Positions 25,511 to 34,152 of a stretch of 64,000 nucleotides of DNA are shown here, piece by piece. Source of the stretch: CAYUEN01 sp964443745 (GTDB lineage: Bacteria > Campylobacterota > Campylobacteria > Campylobacterales > QNZT01); assembly GCA_964443745.1 (NCBI GenBank), contig CAYUEN010000004.1, forward strand, positions 1 through 64,000, in the 5' to 3' direction. Within the stretch, counting starts at the first letter, position 1. The number at the start of each line of letters is the position of its first letter. The notes beneath the pieces were generated by a model, which ran no database searches, was not told the DNA's origin, and saw only the letters and a program-made list of their open reading frames with translations. The position numbers and the translations under genes were made by a program.

Positions 25511-26365
25511 ATGAAAAAATTCATACTCTCGGTAACGACAGCCGCTTTGTTGTGCAGCACGTATGTGATGGCGAAAACTTCTTCGGAAGTTTCGAAACAG
25601 GCGGTTTCGGATGCGAAAGCAAAAGCAAAAAAAAGCGAGGTTCCGGTTATCAAAGGTGCCGTGGAAGCGGTTGTTTTGACACAGAAAGTGCTTGTCGATC
25701 TGGACAAGAACGATACCAAAAGGGCGATCGAAGATCTTGAAGATGCGATCGGCAAACTCGAAGTGGTACTTGCGGCGGAAAAAGCGCCCAAACTGCTGCC
25801 GATCGACGCAACCGTCACCGCGGTCGAGTATCTTGGCGATGCAAAAGAGATCAAGAAAAATATCGATGCCGTTGAAGATCTACTTGAAGAGGGCAAAGTG
25901 CAGGAGGCGAGAAAACTGCTCGATACACTCCAAAGCGAGATCGATATCGTCAGTGTAAATCTACCGGTGGGCACCTATCCGGATGCGCTGAAACTGGCGG
26001 CGAAATATCTTCATGAAAACAAACCCGAACAAGCAAAGGCGGTTTTGGTCGCAGCGCTCAATACGATGGTAGAGCGGGTGGTGGTTATTCCCATCCCCGT
26101 CCTTAAAGCGGATGCGTTGATCGTCGCGGCAAGCAAGATCGCCAAAGAGGATAAAGAGCAGGCGCTCGAACACCTGGCACAGGCGAAAGCGGAGCTTGAG
26201 AGGGCGAAACTGCTCGGATACACCAGCAAGAGCGAGATAACCTACAAAGCGCTCGATGAAGCGATCGAAAAGACGGAAAAAGAGATAAAAGGTAAAAACA
26301 GAGCCGAAAAACTTTTTGAAGATCTGATCAAGAAGATCAAATCCTTCAAAGAGAATCAATCATAA
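25511..26365 (+). CDS. YfdX family periplasmic protein
   Basis: A 284-residue protein with a signal peptide (MKKFILSVTTAALLCSTYVMA). The mature part is helical and shows the YfdX pattern: ALVVLTQKVLVDLDKNDTKRA-type helices, LLPIDATVTAVEYLGD, DLLEEGKVQEARKLLDTL and LPVGTYPDALKLAAKYL. YfdX proteins occur in acid-stress and virulence-related loci of enterobacteria and may act as small-molecule-binding or chaperone proteins; no enzymatic role is known. The ATG at 25511 is preceded by a weak GAAAGAAG site. The DUF1931 gene follows 11 bases later. Confidence 0.8.
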   Translation: MKKFILSVTTAALLCSTYVMAKTSSEVSKQAVSDAKAKAKKSEVPVIKGAVEAVVLTQKVLVDLDKNDTKRAIEDLEDAIGKLEVVLAAEKAPKLLPIDATVTAVEYLGDAKEIKKNIDAVEDLLEEGKVQEARKLLDTLQSEIDIVSVNLPVGTYPDALKLAAKYLHENKPEQAKAVLVAALNTMVERVVVIPIPVLKADALIVAASKIAKEDKEQALEHLAQAKAELERAKLLGYTSKSEITYKALDEAIEKTEKEIKGKNRAEKLFEDLIKKIKSFKENQS

Positions 26366-26376
26366 AAGGAGAGTAA

Positions 26377-26823
26377 ATGGCAGTAGTCGGTGCACACAAG
26401 ATAGAAGAGCTGTTCAAAGAAGCGGCCGGATTGCAGATTCATAGAAACAAAGTCAAAGAGATCAGCGATATCGTCGATAAAAAGTTTCACGATCTGCTCT
26501 TGATCGGCGAGGCGAATGCGAAATACAACGGTCGCGATGTCATCTGGTTCAGCGATCTGCCTTTGACCAAAGCGTTTCGTGAATCGATGCGAAAATTCGA
26601 AGAGCTCGATCAAGAGTTGGCTTTGGATGATGTTTTGGAACACATCAAAACCCTTCCGCCGCTCTATACGCTGGAAGTGGAGCTGGAGAAGAGAGTGACC
26701 GCGATCGTCGGAACGCTGGTCTATGTGATGGCCAAAATCGCCAAAGCGTTCTCTACAGACGACAATGTCGTTTCCGAAAAAGAGCTCAAACGCGTGGAAG
26801 GTATATTGGATTTAACGATGTGA
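26377..26823 (+). CDS. DUF1931 histone-fold protein
   Basis: A 148-residue protein matching DUF1931, whose Aquifex aeolicus member has a single-chain double histone fold. The N-terminal helix MAVVGAHKIEELFKEAAGL, the long helix VDKKFHDLLLIGEANAKYNGRD and WFSDLPLTKAFRESM form the first fold; LPPLYTLEVELEKRVTAIVG and VMAKIAKAFS the second. Whether these proteins bind DNA is not settled. The ATG follows AGGAGAG. It is spaced 11 bases from yfdX and should share its transcript. The 3' end overlaps the convergent membrane protein gene by 12 bases. Confidence 0.85.
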   Translation: MAVVGAHKIEELFKEAAGLQIHRNKVKEISDIVDKKFHDLLLIGEANAKYNGRDVIWFSDLPLTKAFRESMRKFEELDQELALDDVLEHIKTLPPLYTLEVELEKRVTAIVGTLVYVMAKIAKAFSTDDNVVSEKELKRVEGILDLTM

Positions 26824-27171
26824 GTCGTATCCGTCGGATTGCCGGTTCGTATCCTTCGGTTCGTGGAAGAGCCACCCAAGAAGGCCGAATCCGAAAAGGA
26901 GGTTGAACCAACTTCCCTCCCCCAAAACCGCTTCGATACCTTTGTAGAGGTAGGATTCTCCCAAAGAGCCGGCATGTCGTGAAGCCTCTTGCGCCCAGGT
27001 TCCGATCGCATCTCCCCAGATGAAAGCGACCACTTCCGGCAGTATGAAAAAGAGCACCACGCCCGTTACGCCCCAGAAGGTTTTTGCCGGTTTCAGCGAA
27101 CGCAGCGCCTCTTTGGCCGCGGGATGGGCGGCGACTCTTTTTGCCTTGAGGCGGAACTTCTCTTTGATCAT
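26812..27171 (-). CDS. Hypothetical two-helix membrane protein
   Basis: A 119-residue protein: a basic N-terminus (KEKFRLKAKRVAAHPAAKEAL), a membrane segment at about residues 33-52 (WGVTGVVLFFILPEVVAFIW), an external loop, and a second one at about 88-102 (FNLLFGFGLLGWLF). The C-terminus is hydrophilic. No family is recognised. The ATG at 27171 has AAAGGAG upstream. It overlaps the end of the DUF1931 gene on the other strand by 12 bases. Confidence 0.65.
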   Translation of the reverse strand: MIKEKFRLKAKRVAAHPAAKEALRSLKPAKTFWGVTGVVLFFILPEVVAFIWGDAIGTWAQEASRHAGSLGESYLYKGIEAVLGEGSWFNLLFGFGLLGWLFHEPKDTNRQSDGYDSHR

Positions 27172-27203
27172 GACTCCTTTGAAGGGGAATGCGCCATTTT
27201 ATC

Positions 27204-28448
27204 TCAGCACCCCTGATAAAATCCGCTGAAGAGGAGAATATCGTCGTTTTGAGCGTTCGTCTGGTCTTTGAGGATCAGGTCGGTCGTTATCTGTGCGATC
27301 GCGGGGGCGAACGTGATTCCCAGCCATCCCAGCCCGGTGGCGTAGAGAAGATTGCGGTAGCGTTCGTCTCTGCCGATCAGAGGCATATCGTCGGGAGGGA
27401 GAGGACGGTTTCCCGCCCACGGTCTGGCGTTTTCGAGTTCGAAATCGATCGTGTACGCCTTGAGCGTGCGCAGGATTTTCTCCACTCTTTTGGGATGGGG
27501 AATCTGATCCGGCACGTTCAACTCCAGTTTGCTCGTGATTCGGACGTCTTTCGCGCGCGGGGAGATGATGGTGAAGATGTCGTAGAACATCGTCGCCGTT
27601 TTGGGTTTGAGTTTTTCATCCATTTTGAAAGTGAGGCTGTATCCTTTGGCGGGTATCATCATCAGATCTCTGCCGATCGATTCGGCCAGAGCGGTATCGG
27701 CTCCGGTGGCCATCACAAAAAGATCCGCCTCGTAGCTTCTATGCTGCGAGACCGCCGCTTTGATTTCGCTTCCTTCCGTCTCAAAGGTCTCGATTCTTTC
27801 GTTCAAGACGAACTCCACCCCCTTTTGACGCAGCGTATATTTGAGCGACTCCATCAACGACCCGGGATCGAGATGGCCGTTTCGTTTCAGGAGTATCGCA
27901 CCCGCGATCTTTTCGCTTCTGGCAACGGGGACGTAACTTTGTATCTCTTGAGTGGAGAGGATATGGTAGTGGGGTGAGCGTTCCGCGTCCGGCAGTCTCA
28001 TCCGATAACTCTCCTCCTCGGTAAAGAGCAGCAGCAACCCGTCACGGTGGATTTCGAAAATCACCCCGTCCTCCTGCAGCGTTTCGTATCCTTTCATCGC
28101 CATCTCCCCATATTTTTCGAAGAGAACCAGCGTTTTTTTCAGCCGCTCCCTGTTGGCGTTTTTGACGAATTTCCAAAGCCATTCGTAGAGTTTCGGATCG
28201 AGTGAAGGGTGAAGGATCAGCGGTGATTTCCCTGCGATCATGAGCTTGAGCGTGGAGGATACGACTCCCGGATAGGAGAGGGGGTACTTTTCGAAAGGAG
28301 AGAGGAGTCCGGCGTTTCCGAAAGAGGTGTTGGTCGTGATGTCGGATTGGTCGATCACCGTAATCTTGAAACCCTCTTTTCGCAGGTAGTGCGCATGCAT
28401 CAAGCCGATGATTCCGCCTCCAACGATGCAGATACTCTCCTTTCCCAT
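27204..28448 (-). CDS. DadA-like FAD-dependent D-amino acid dehydrogenase
   Basis: A 414-residue flavoprotein of the DAO/DadA family, which oxidises D-amino acids and passes electrons to the respiratory chain. The FAD motif is ICIVGGGIIGLMHAHYL near the N-terminus with VIDQ at the end of the second strand. Further family parts are TSFGNAGLLSP and the C-terminal NARPWAGNRPLPPDDMPLIG followed by ATGLGWLGITFAPA. The ATG at 28448 follows AAAGGA; a longer open frame upstream lacks homology. The substrate may be D-alanine or another amine acid. Confidence 0.88.
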   Translation of the reverse strand: MGKESICIVGGGIIGLMHAHYLRKEGFKITVIDQSDITTNTSFGNAGLLSPFEKYPLSYPGVVSSTLKLMIAGKSPLILHPSLDPKLYEWLWKFVKNANRERLKKTLVLFEKYGEMAMKGYETLQEDGVIFEIHRDGLLLLFTEEESYRMRLPDAERSPHYHILSTQEIQSYVPVARSEKIAGAILLKRNGHLDPGSLMESLKYTLRQKGVEFVLNERIETFETEGSEIKAAVSQHRSYEADLFVMATGADTALAESIGRDLMMIPAKGYSLTFKMDEKLKPKTATMFYDIFTIISPRAKDVRITSKLELNVPDQIPHPKRVEKILRTLKAYTIDFELENARPWAGNRPLPPDDMPLIGRDERYRNLLYATGLGWLGITFAPAIAQITTDLILKDQTNAQNDDILLFSGFYQGC

Positions 28449-28527
28449 TCTCCATCCTTTCGTTTCTTTGTTTACATGATAGCAAATCTTGGTTACGGAT
28501 CCGTCGGAAAATTGAGACGAGGTGGAG

Positions 28528-28533
28528 TATAAT
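28528..28533 (+). promoter_or_regulatory. -10 element for the radical SAM gene
   Basis: Consensus TATAAT (GAGTATAATGG) 26 bases before the ATG at 28560. Confidence 0.5.
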
Positions 28534-28559
28534 GGACAAAATTTCCCAAAAGGTGCGGT

Positions 28560-29468
28560 ATGTATCGATATCTTTTCGGTCCGATCAACTCTCGGCGTTT
28601 CGGACTCTCGCTGGGCATAGACCTGAGTCCGGAGGGCAAATCGTGCAATTTCGACTGTCTTTATTGCGAACTCGCTCCGGCGCCGCCGACCGATCGTATC
28701 GCCCATCCGCCGCCTGTGGAGGCGATCGTTTCGGAGACGGAAGATGCGATGAAAAAGTTCGGCGATTTGGATGTGATCACGATCACCGCAAACGGAGAAC
28801 CGACGCTTTATGAGGATCTGGAGAGACTCATAGAGCGTCTCAACGAAATCAAGAGAGAAAAGAGACTCCTCATTCTCTCCAACGCTTCACGCATCGCAGA
28901 GCCGCATATCAGACGGACACTCGCCAAAATCGACATCGTCAAACTCTCCCTCGACTGTGCGACACAGAGGTGTTTTAAAAAAATAGACCGGCCGCTTGGC
29001 CGGATGGATATCGCCGAAATTATCGAAGGCATGGAGCGATTCAGAGAGGAGTATGAAGGCAGATTGATCATAGAAACGCTCGTGGTGCGAGGAATCAACG
29101 ACAAAGAGCGGGAGATGGAGAAGCTCGCCGACGTATTGAAACGGATCCGCCCGGATCGGATCGATCTGGGTACGATCGACAGACCGCCCGCCTACAGGGT
29201 CGAACCCGTATCGACCCGGAGACTTTATGAATTGGCTTCCCATCTTGGGGGGCTTCCGGTTTCTATCGTCCACAAGGAGGAGTCCGCGAAACGGATCGAT
29301 TTTAGCGAAGAGGAGATTCTCGCTACCCTCAAAAGACGACCTCAAAGCGGTTTCGATATCGACTATCTCTTTAGCGAAGCGGCGAAAAAGCGGTTAAAAC
29401 GGCTTATGAAAGAGGGAAAAGTACGAAAAAAAGAGATTGCGGGGGTGAGTTTTTTCATCCCCGCATAA
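28560..29468 (+). CDS. Radical SAM protein of the COG0731 group
   Basis: A 302-residue radical SAM enzyme. It starts with FGPINSRRFGLSLGIDLSP, then the cluster motif C-x3-C-x2-C in CNFDCLYCE, and ITANGEPTLYEDL for SAM binding. This arrangement is that of COG0731, relatives of the archaeal wyosine enzyme TYW1, but bacterial members have no proven product. The C-terminal 70 residues look like a small winged helix (EEILATLKRRPQSGFDIDYL). No second iron-sulfur site is visible. It is divergent from the DadA-like gene. Confidence 0.86.
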   Translation: MYRYLFGPINSRRFGLSLGIDLSPEGKSCNFDCLYCELAPAPPTDRIAHPPPVEAIVSETEDAMKKFGDLDVITITANGEPTLYEDLERLIERLNEIKREKRLLILSNASRIAEPHIRRTLAKIDIVKLSLDCATQRCFKKIDRPLGRMDIAEIIEGMERFREEYEGRLIIETLVVRGINDKEREMEKLADVLKRIRPDRIDLGTIDRPPAYRVEPVSTRRLYELASHLGGLPVSIVHKEESAKRIDFSEEEILATLKRRPQSGFDIDYLFSEAAKKRLKRLMKEGKVRKKEIAGVSFFIPA

Positions 29469-29483
29469 ATCGGCACGGGGGAA

Positions 29484-30023
29484 TCAGAAAGCGAATTCCC
29501 CTTTCGGCGAGACAAGACCGATCAACTTCGCTTCCGCGAGTATATGCCCTTCCATCGCGGCGATCACCTCCGCTTTGGTCCGGGGTGAATCGGGAAGATG
29601 GGGAATATCGAGTGCGAAAAGTCTGAAGGTGTAGTGATGCAAACCGCTCCCTTTCGGCGGACATGGCGGAACGTAGTGGGCTTTTCCGTCGCTGGCTTCG
29701 GCCATTTTGGCTCCTGCGGGGATGATTCCGCCGATGATACCGGGGGTATCGGCGGGCAGATCGTAGATGATCCAGTGATCATAGACGCCTCCGACCGCAT
29801 CCGGATCGTCCATGATCATCACGAAACTCCGTGTTCCTTCGGGAGCTTGGCTCCATGCTAGAGGGATGGGCTCTCCCTCTCCAAAACATGTATAGACTTC
29901 CGGAATCGGTGTGTTGTTTACAAATGCACTGCTTCGAAACTGCATCGTATCTCCTTTCGCAAATAGTGTAGGTAAGAAAAACAGCGTACACGATAAAATA
30001 AAAACCAGACTCTTTCGCATCAT
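29484..30023 (-). CDS. YbhB/YbcL-type phosphatidylethanolamine-binding protein
   Basis: A 179-residue exported protein of the PEBP family (Raf kinase inhibitor-like). A signal peptide of about 22 residues ends at LFAKGD. The ligand pocket is visible as IMDDPDA followed by DHWIIYDLP, and YVPPCPPKGSGLHHYTFRLF with the conserved histidine. In bacteria the family has no defined role. The start may be either of two adjacent ATGs (30023 or 30020). It follows the CmoA-like gene by 13 bases on the same strand. Confidence 0.9.
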   Translation of the reverse strand: MMRKSLVFILSCTLFFLPTLFAKGDTMQFRSSAFVNNTPIPEVYTCFGEGEPIPLAWSQAPEGTRSFVMIMDDPDAVGGVYDHWIIYDLPADTPGIIGGIIPAGAKMAEASDGKAHYVPPCPPKGSGLHHYTFRLFALDIPHLPDSPRTKAEVIAAMEGHILAEAKLIGLVSPKGEFAF

Positions 30024-30036
30024 AATGGACTCCTTC

Positions 30037-30756
30037 CTATTTGATGGCCAAAAATCCCTCGAAAGGGATATGTTTCATAACCGTCGTCATATCCGTGAAA
30101 CCGGCACGTGAGAGAAGATCGAGATTGCCTTGCGTGGAGAAAGGCTCCAGTACCCCTTTGAGGCTTTGGGATTTGTTGAGTATCTCTTCGGCGCTGTAGC
30201 CCTGCTCCAGTTTGTAGTCGGTATAGATCGAAGTGAAGATATCCTGAAACCGTGCGTCCGGTCCCCGTACCTTTTCGAACATGATAAACGCCCCGCCCCA
30301 CTGGAGCGCTTCGTAGATTCGGTCGATCAACCGCTGCCTTTGGGAGGGGCGAATGAATTGGATCGTGTAGTAGGAGACGATCAGATCGGCTTTTTCGAAG
30401 TCGAAAACATTGATGTCTTCCTGAATGAAATCGAGATTTTCACTTCGGTAGGTGCGTATTGCCTTACGTACCATCTCCTCTTCTATCTCGATTCCCGTGA
30501 AGCGGGTGTTTTTTCGAAAGGCATGACGGGTGGCCAGACGATAACTCAAAAGTCCGGTCGACGCACCGATTTCATACACCTGCGATCCGTCCTTCACGAA
30601 AAAGTCGCTCAGTTTGCAGATGAGGTGGTGGCCTTCGTCGTAGAGGGGGACGGATCGACGGATGTGCGTTTCGAAATGTTCGCTCACGCTTCCGTCGAAT
30701 CGCCACCCCGCCGTCTTGGCACTGATGCCGTCTCCGCTCGGTTTTTTGGTTTCCAT
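30037..30756 (-). CDS. CmoA-like SAM-dependent methyltransferase
   Basis: A 239-residue class I methyltransferase-fold protein close to CmoA, the enzyme that makes carboxy-SAM for wobble uridine modification. Similar points are the N-terminal AGWRFDGSVSEHFETHIRRS, motif VYEIGASTGLLSY, the YYTIQFI after strand 4, and FIMFEKVRGPD. Whether it makes carboxy-SAM depends on an arginine in the pocket I cannot place by eye; no CmoB gene is in the window. The ATG at 30756 has no ribosome binding site, and a TATAAT lies 6 bases upstream. No other start codon exists in the first 18 codons. Confidence 0.75.
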   Translation of the reverse strand: METKKPSGDGISAKTAGWRFDGSVSEHFETHIRRSVPLYDEGHHLICKLSDFFVKDGSQVYEIGASTGLLSYRLATRHAFRKNTRFTGIEIEEEMVRKAIRTYRSENLDFIQEDINVFDFEKADLIVSYYTIQFIRPSQRQRLIDRIYEALQWGGAFIMFEKVRGPDARFQDIFTSIYTDYKLEQGYSAEEILNKSQSLKGVLEPFSTQGNLDLLSRAGFTDMTTVMKHIPFEGFLAIK

Positions 30757-30762
30757 AAAGAT

Positions 30763-30768
30763 ATTATA
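30763..30768 (-). promoter_or_regulatory. -10 element directly before the CmoA-like start codon
   Basis: TATAAT on the minus strand ends 6 bases before the ATG, so transcription would begin at or next to the start codon and give a leaderless message. Confidence 0.5.
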
Positions 30769-30776
30769 CCAAAATT

Positions 30777-31445
30777 TCAGGATGGAGGGCGGGAGAGGGT
30801 GATATTGTCCAGATAGTCGTCACCCCCCTCGAAAAAGAAAAATTCGACAGCGGTGATGTTGTTGTCGGGTTCGAATGAATGCAACCACGCATTCAGGTCG
30901 AAATGCAGATGCTGCCAGACGTCGGGATGTTCGACATACTCCATACTGAGAGGGAAAGTATACTCGATGATGTCTGAAAAAACTTTTTTCTCCGCAGGGT
31001 AGTTGTTTTTGTCGTACCATGTCGAAAAGACGAGTCGTCTGGGTCCTTTCGCCGTTTTCACCTCAACGCCACAGTCGAAGCAGTAGAGCATTTCGTCGGG
31101 ACTGATATGCTTTTTTTTGTCGAAATCGAGAATTGTCCGAAGCGTATCATGCCAGTAACTTCCGTCCGGTAACAGCAGTTTGTAGCCCGCTTCGTTGGTG
31201 TAGTTTCCGTCAGGCTGTTTGACCCAGTTTTGGCGTAAGTAGATGGAGCGGCCGCTTCCGTTCGCTCCCCCTTCCACATTTTCGGCGTCGTATGGACACT
31301 TTTCGTAACGCTCCCACCGTTTGGTCGATCCATCTTCTCCATTTTCATAGACTTTGACGACGGCGTATTCGGAGGATACGCCACCCCCTCCGCATCCGGC
31401 CAGAATAAGGATGGAAAAAAGAAAGAGCGGGATCGTATATTTCAT
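30777..31445 (-). CDS. Hypothetical lipoprotein
   Basis: A 222-residue protein with a type II signal peptide: hydrophobic core then lipobox LILAGC, with four glycines after the cysteine. The mature part is hydrophilic and beta-rich, with a CFDCG pair in the middle and several aromatic residues (WYDKNNY, FFFFEGGDDY). No family is recognised. The ATG at 31445 follows AAAGGAG. It is read towards the CmoA-like gene but that one has its own promoter. Confidence 0.75.
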   Translation of the reverse strand: MKYTIPLFLFSILILAGCGGGGVSSEYAVVKVYENGEDGSTKRWERYEKCPYDAENVEGGANGSGRSIYLRQNWVKQPDGNYTNEAGYKLLLPDGSYWHDTLRTILDFDKKKHISPDEMLYCFDCGVEVKTAKGPRRLVFSTWYDKNNYPAEKKVFSDIIEYTFPLSMEYVEHPDVWQHLHFDLNAWLHSFEPDNNITAVEFFFFEGGDDYLDNITLSRPPS

Positions 31446-31583
31446 TGGACAACTCCTTTGTAAATTATAGAAATATCGTCTTTTTGAACAAAAAAATGAG
31501 TGAGACAGAAAGAATCGTCCACTCTCATTGTTTTTTCATCATCGGTATGCCATACTGTTCGCTATCGAAAAAGGAGTGAGAAA

Positions 31584-32180
31584 GTGACAGAAGGATATGC
31601 GTTTATAGACAGTGGAAGGTACGAAGTGAACGAAATGTATTGGGAGGTGATGGAGCGTCCCGAAAAGATGGATGGGGGTGCGAAAGTGGCAGCTCTCAGG
31701 AAGATCATCGAGAAAGACCCCGATTTTTTCGATCCCTATATCGCACTTTACGAGCACTATCTCTCGATCGGGGATACCGAAAGTGCGGCGGATATCCTCA
31801 ACGAAGGATTTGGACGTGCGATGGCTTTGGTCAGCAAAGGGGGGAAATTTCCGGATTTCATGCCTTGGGAAGCGTTGGGAAACCGACATATCATCCGGAT
31901 GATCTACAATTTTTCGACACTTTTGTGGCTGGTGGGTAGGACGAAAGAAGCCAAAGAGTTGTTGCAAAAACTACTCCGAGCCGATCCGGAAGACCATATT
32001 GGCGCCAGATTCGCGATTGCGGCGATAGAAGAGGGGTACGAATCGCTCTATGCATTCGAGATGGAATTTTCTTCCAAAGAAGGATCTGGAATCGATCCGG
32101 AAGCGATGGAAGTTTGGTATCGTAGTCGGGATGGAGGATACGGGGTACCATTGGGCGGTCATTTACGAAAAAGGATATAG
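31584..32180 (+). CDS. Hypothetical TPR-like helical protein
   Basis: A 198-residue soluble protein. Residues 25-150 are helix pairs with TPR-like spacing (AALRKIIEKDPDFFDPYIAL, GDTESAADILNEGF, GRTKEAKELLQKLLRADPED). The GTG at 31584 has AAGGAGTG upstream; a longer frame from 31500 has no site. Function is unknown. It precedes the zinc ribbon gene by 63 bases and may share its transcript. A second, shifted frame near its end is discussed among rejected items. Confidence 0.7.
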   Translation: MTEGYAFIDSGRYEVNEMYWEVMERPEKMDGGAKVAALRKIIEKDPDFFDPYIALYEHYLSIGDTESAADILNEGFGRAMALVSKGGKFPDFMPWEALGNRHIIRMIYNFSTLLWLVGRTKEAKELLQKLLRADPEDHIGARFAIAAIEEGYESLYAFEMEFSSKEGSGIDPEAMEVWYRSRDGGYGVPLGGHLRKRI

Positions 32181-32243
32181 ACGAAGCTTTGAAATATCTC
32201 TCATAAGAGCCGATATAGAGAAAAAGCTTCCAAAGGGTACGGT

Positions 32244-32876
32244 GTGTACAAATGCCAAAATTGCGGTGCGCCTCTGAAAGGGGTGGTGTGCCCCTACTGT
32301 GGTGTCCGCAATGAAATCGACCTGAAAAAACGCTATGAAATCCACAAAAAGAGTGAGCGGGTTTGTCCCAACTGTGACGTTTTTCTCGATACGGTGAGAG
32401 TGAGTGGAGCGGATCGTCTCTATATCGAGCGGTGCCGGCATTGTTTTGGTATTTTTCTCGACTATGGGGAGATAGAAGCGATCATGGAGCGGGAAATCGT
32501 CAAAAGTGAAAAACGTGACGATACACAGTTGCGTGAAATTCTCGACCATCCGCTAAGTCGAGAAAAAGAGATCAGATACAAAAAATGTCCCCAGTGCCGT
32601 AAAATGATGTCCCGCATCAATTATCGGCAGCGAAGTGGTGTCATTATCGATCGATGCAAAGATTGTGGTTATTGGCTCGATGGCGGAGAGTTGCGACAGA
32701 TCATGGAGTGGGCCAAACTTTCGAGTACGCGGGAATTTACACCTTTGATCTTGAAAGAGGAGATTTCTTTTGCCACGCCCGGAAGAAGACGAAGCGAATC
32801 GTACCGTTTCGACGGTGGTGAAGATGGTGTCGGATTTTTTGTGGAAGGGTTGATGCGCTGGCTTTACGGTCTATAA
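32244..32876 (+). CDS. TFIIB-type zinc ribbon protein
   Basis: A 210-residue protein with three zinc ribbons: CQNC and CPYC at the N-terminus, CPNCDVFL with ERCRHCFGIFLDYGE, and CPQCRKMM with DRCKDCGYWLDGGE. The second and third match the zf-TFIIB repeat, whose hallmark is the LDxGE end. Such proteins are common and uncharacterised in bacteria. The start is GTG with AAAGGG upstream. The C-terminus is basic then hydrophobic (GFFVEGLMRWLYGL), perhaps a membrane contact. LhgO follows after 18 bases. Confidence 0.82.
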   Translation: MYKCQNCGAPLKGVVCPYCGVRNEIDLKKRYEIHKKSERVCPNCDVFLDTVRVSGADRLYIERCRHCFGIFLDYGEIEAIMEREIVKSEKRDDTQLREILDHPLSREKEIRYKKCPQCRKMMSRINYRQRSGVIIDRCKDCGYWLDGGELRQIMEWAKLSSTREFTPLILKEEISFATPGRRRSESYRFDGGEDGVGFFVEGLMRWLYGL

Positions 32877-32894
32877 GAAGGTAGGAGAAAAGAG

Positions 32895-34100
32895 GTGGAA
32901 AACAGAAGCGATTTTCTGATTATAGGCGCCGGAATCATCGGGATGGCGGTCGCGAGGGCGCTTCTTCGCAAGGATCCCTCCCTCAAGATCACCATTCTCG
33001 AAAAAGAGCGAGATGTCGCGCTCCATAGCAGCGGGCGCAACAGCGGTGTACTTCATGCCGGATTCTACTACACGGCCGACTCCCTCAAAGCGAAATTCAC
33101 CAGAGACGGAAACCGAGCCTTGCGCCGATATTGCGAAGAGAATCGGCTGGGAATCAACCGCTGCGGAAAGGTCGTCGTCGCGAAGGACGAAAACGAACGC
33201 GAAGCGCTGCACGAACTGAAAAGAAGAGGAGAGCGCAACGGCGTGAACGTCGCCCTGATCGACGAAAAAAGACTCAAACGAATCGATCCGAACGTCAAAA
33301 CCTACAAAGAAGCGCTTCACTCTCCCGATACGGCCACCGTCGATCCGGTGGAGGTTTGCCGTTTCCTCAAAAGCGAGTTGGTCGAAAAAGGGGTCGATTT
33401 CCGCTTCGGAGAGGGGTATCTTCGGAGGGTGGATATCCATAGCGTCGAAAGCCGAAACGCAAGAACGTATCGGGCGCGGATGATCGTCAACTGTGCCGGA
33501 TTGTATGCCGACAAGATCGCCAAAGAGTTCGGTTTTTCGCAAAACTACGTCATCGTCCCCTTCAAGGGGATCTATCTCAAATACGGAGGCGATCGAAAAC
33601 CGGTCAGAACCAACGTCTATCCGGTGCCCGATCTGAAAAATCCGTTTCTCGGCGTTCACTACACCGTGACGGCGGATGGAACGATCAAGATCGGTCCCAC
33701 CGCGATTCCGGCCTTCTGGCGCGAAAACTACCGCGGCTTGGAGCGTTTTTCGTTCGAAGAGATGAAAGAGATCCTGAAATACGAAACGAAACTTTTCGTC
33801 ACCAACGCCTTCAATTTCAGATCTCTCGCTTTCGAGGAGATGCGAAAATACCGTAAGCGCCACTTCGTCTCTTTGGCTGCGAAGATGGTCGAATCGATCG
33901 ACACCGCGGGATTCGACGAATGGAGCAGGCCGGGTATTCGCGCCCAACTCCTCGATATCCGATCGCTGGAACTGTTGCAGGATTTCGTGGTGGAAGGGGA
34001 TCGAAATTCCGTCCATATACTCAACGCCGTCAGTCCGGCGTTTACCGGCGCGTTTCCCTTTTGCGAATGGATCGTGGAGCGATATCTCGATATCCCGTGA
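32895..34100 (+). CDS. lhgO: L-2-hydroxyglutarate oxidase-like FAD enzyme
   Basis: A 401-residue flavoprotein of the DAO family. The FAD motif FLIIGAGIIGMAVARAL opens the protein, then the LhgO signature HSSGRNSGVLHAGFYY. C-terminal SPAFTGAFPF and the PFKGIYLKY segment also fit. LhgO oxidises L-2-hydroxyglutarate, a side product of 2-oxoglutarate reduction, and passes electrons to quinone. The GTG at 32895 follows AGAAAAGAG. Assignment to LhgO rather than a related glycerol-3-phosphate type enzyme rests on these motifs. Confidence 0.85.
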   Translation: MENRSDFLIIGAGIIGMAVARALLRKDPSLKITILEKERDVALHSSGRNSGVLHAGFYYTADSLKAKFTRDGNRALRRYCEENRLGINRCGKVVVAKDENEREALHELKRRGERNGVNVALIDEKRLKRIDPNVKTYKEALHSPDTATVDPVEVCRFLKSELVEKGVDFRFGEGYLRRVDIHSVESRNARTYRARMIVNCAGLYADKIAKEFGFSQNYVIVPFKGIYLKYGGDRKPVRTNVYPVPDLKNPFLGVHYTVTADGTIKIGPTAIPAFWRENYRGLERFSFEEMKEILKYETKLFVTNAFNFRSLAFEEMRKYRKRHFVSLAAKMVESIDTAGFDEWSRPGIRAQLLDIRSLELLQDFVVEGDRNSVHILNAVSPAFTGAFPFCEWIVERYLDIP

Positions 34101-34152
34101 CCGTAATGGAAGATACGCTACAATACCTATAACGTACGAAGAAGGAGCGGGG

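Noticed and set aside
32050..32277. Alternative frame across the end of the TPR-like gene, ending in DTGYHWAVIYEKGYRRSF
   Set aside because: It looks partly protein-like and a frameshift near 32130 would extend the TPR-like protein, but without a homologue there is no support and the annotated stop is kept.
32871..34016. Minus-strand open frame of 381 codons over lhgO
   Set aside because: No homology landmarks; lhgO carries clear FAD and substrate motifs in the plus strand.
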